Positions 5,821-6,795 of a DNA stretch of 6,795 nucleotides are shown in pieces (position 1 is the stretch's first letter; every line of letters starts with the position of its first letter). Below the pieces are notes generated by a model, which saw only the letters and a list, made by a program, of their open reading frames with translations, made no database searches and was not told where the DNA came from. Position numbers and translations under genes: made by a program. This DNA is from Bacilli bacterium (GTDB lineage Bacteria > Bacillota_I > Bacilli_A > ML615J-28 > CAG-698): positions 1 to 6,795 of the forward strand of contig JALOBF010000083.1 of NCBI GenBank assembly GCA_023228385.1, read 5' to 3'.

Positions 5821-6735
5821 TTATTCTTCGCCTAAATAAAAGACATATTTATTTAAGCGTAATGCCAAAATTGTAACTGTTAAACAAATAATCAATAAAA
5901 TCCACGCCATGGCGCTTGCCATCCCCATCGCATTATCATCCATCATTTTATTAAACAAATAATAAGCATAATAATATGTAGAACGAGCCGGACCGCCACC
6001 GGTCATGATATAGGCCGTTGTAAAAACTTGAAAACTACCGATAACTCCCATAATCACGTTAAAGAAAATCGCCGGTGTCATTAAAGGCAATGTAATACTG
6101 ATGGTCTTACGGAAAAAACCCGCTCCGTCCATTTCGGCTGATTCGTATAGTGATTGGGGAATATCTTTCATTTGTGCCAAATAAATTACCATCGACCCCC
6201 CGACCGTCCATAATCCCATTAAAATTAAAGTGAATTTTGATAGGCTTTTGTCCAAATACCAACTTAAGGGCTCTATCTTAAACAAACGATATAGCGGCGA
6301 GAGCAGTTGATTAATTAAACCAAAATTAGGTTGAAATAACCATAACCAAAGCAAGGCTAAAGCGACAATATTAACCACATTGGGTAAATAGAAGATTGTC
6401 CGATAAATCCCCATACCTCTAATTTTATTATTTAATAACAAGGCCAAAAGTATACTTAAAACGGTACTTAAGGGGACGGCAATCACGACATGATAGATTG
6501 TATTATATAAACTCTTCCAAAAAAGGTCATCATTAGTAAGGAGAATTCGATAATTTTCAAATCCGATAAATTTCGGAGTTCCAATCATATCATAATTAGT
6601 AAAACTAATATATAAGGACATGATAATCGGGAAAATTCCTAAAACAATCAACCCGATTAACCAGGGTGAAGCAAAGAGATACCCACAGATATTTTCTTGT
6701 TTTTTTAAGCGATTAATCGAACTTTTTTGTTTCAT
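5821..6735 (-). CDS. Sugar ABC transporter permease, MalF/UgpA type
   Basis: This 304-residue inner-membrane subunit of a binding-protein-dependent carbohydrate importer has membrane segments at about 19-44, 77-104, 112-137, 168-188, 222-245 and 272-293. The cytoplasmic EAA loop that docks the ATPase is well preserved at 198-219: E-S-A-E-M-D-G-A-G-F-F-R-K, then I-x-L-P-L, matching EAA-x3-G-x9-I-x-LP. The motif TGGGPARST at 245-253 is typical of MalF/UgpA-like subunits. The length fits the short, insertion-free members. No second permease, ATPase or typical binding protein is in the window; they must lie upstream or elsewhere. A cytoplasmic MsmX-like shared ATPase would be usual in Gram-positives. 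The gene is followed after 19 bases by the lipoprotein. The ribosome site of ATG 6735 is weak (AGG, then 8 bases), which suggests coupling with the gene before it. The substrate cannot be read from the sequence. Confidence 0.93.
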   Translation of the reverse strand: MKQKSSINRLKKQENICGYLFASPWLIGLIVLGIFPIIMSLYISFTNYDMIGTPKFIGFENYRILLTNDDLFWKSLYNTIYHVVIAVPLSTVLSILLALLLNNKIRGMGIYRTIFYLPNVVNIVALALLWLWLFQPNFGLINQLLSPLYRLFKIEPLSWYLDKSLSKFTLILMGLWTVGGSMVIYLAQMKDIPQSLYESAEMDGAGFFRKTISITLPLMTPAIFFNVIMGVIGSFQVFTTAYIMTGGGPARSTYYYAYYLFNKMMDDNAMGMASAMAWILLIICLTVTILALRLNKYVFYLGEE

Positions 6736-6744
6736 ATTACTAAC

Positions 6745-6795
6745 CTAGTGGGTTGCATTCCAATTGTCACGCTTTTGAATATAATGAGCGCGGGC
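6745..6795 (-). CDS. C-terminal tail of an upstream operon gene (partial, unidentified)
   Basis: On the minus strand, a frame open at the right edge encodes 16 residues (ARAHYIQKRDNWNATH) and stops at TAG 6747-6745, 9 bases before the permease ATG. The hydrophilic, helix-like tail would suit the end of a sugar-binding protein, the gene usually found before such a permease. A second open frame ends in TGA overlapping the permease ATG and gives a more hydrophobic tail (ending PTRLVI). I cannot be certain which is used. Confidence 0.4.
   Translation of the reverse strand, partial: ARAHYIQKRDNWNATH

Noticed and set aside
4927..5835. Several short open frames on both strands overlapping the lipoprotein gene
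   Set aside because: The lipoprotein has a strong ribosome site, a lipobox and a membrane helix. The overlapping frames lack ribosome sites and protein-like features.

Overview
The window is AT-rich, gene-dense DNA, apparently from a low-GC Gram-positive lineage (Bacillota/Mycoplasmatota-like). The signs are AGGAG/AGGTGAT-type ribosome binding sites, sigma-A promoters with extended -10 elements, a lipobox lipoprotein, a YesL/DUF624 protein and a GntR/UTRA regulator. Tryptophan is written TGG throughout and no in-frame TGA is needed, so the standard bacterial code fits. The genus cannot be told from the sequence.

Layout. Bases 1-3232 (minus strand) hold a gntR-type regulator with its own terminator, then a manA-type phosphomannose isomerase from its own promoter, then a membrane-anchored SGNH/GDSL hydrolase that is probably translationally coupled to manA and runs off the left edge. 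Bases 3233-3381 are a divergent control region. Bases 3382-4290 (plus strand) encode a BadF/NAGK-type sugar kinase. A perfect-palindrome terminator at 4291-4315 separates it from a converging minus-strand operon. That operon reads, in transcription order: the tail of an unidentified gene at the right edge, a MalF/UgpA-type sugar ABC permease, a lipoprotein of unknown function with a C-terminal membrane anchor, and a DUF624 membrane protein.

Working model (inference): this is a carbohydrate-use locus. The ABC system imports a sugar, the BadF-family kinase phosphorylates it, the ManA-type enzyme isomerises a 6-phosphate towards fructose-6-phosphate, and the GntR/UTRA protein senses a sugar phosphate. 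A perfect HutC-type operator (GTATATAC) lies between the -35 and -10 of the kinase promoter. A shared TGTATTGA word overlaps the -35 of both the gntR and manA promoters. The sugar could be mannose, an amino sugar or a related aldose.

Most unusual points: the isomerase carries an extra N-terminal domain of about 230 residues; the ABC operon has a doubly anchored lipoprotein where a second permease might be expected; and the locus has three closely similar extended -10 promoters with TGTAT words at each -35. I saw no RNA gene, mobile element, CRISPR array or long repeat, and no gene-free stretch above 150 bases.
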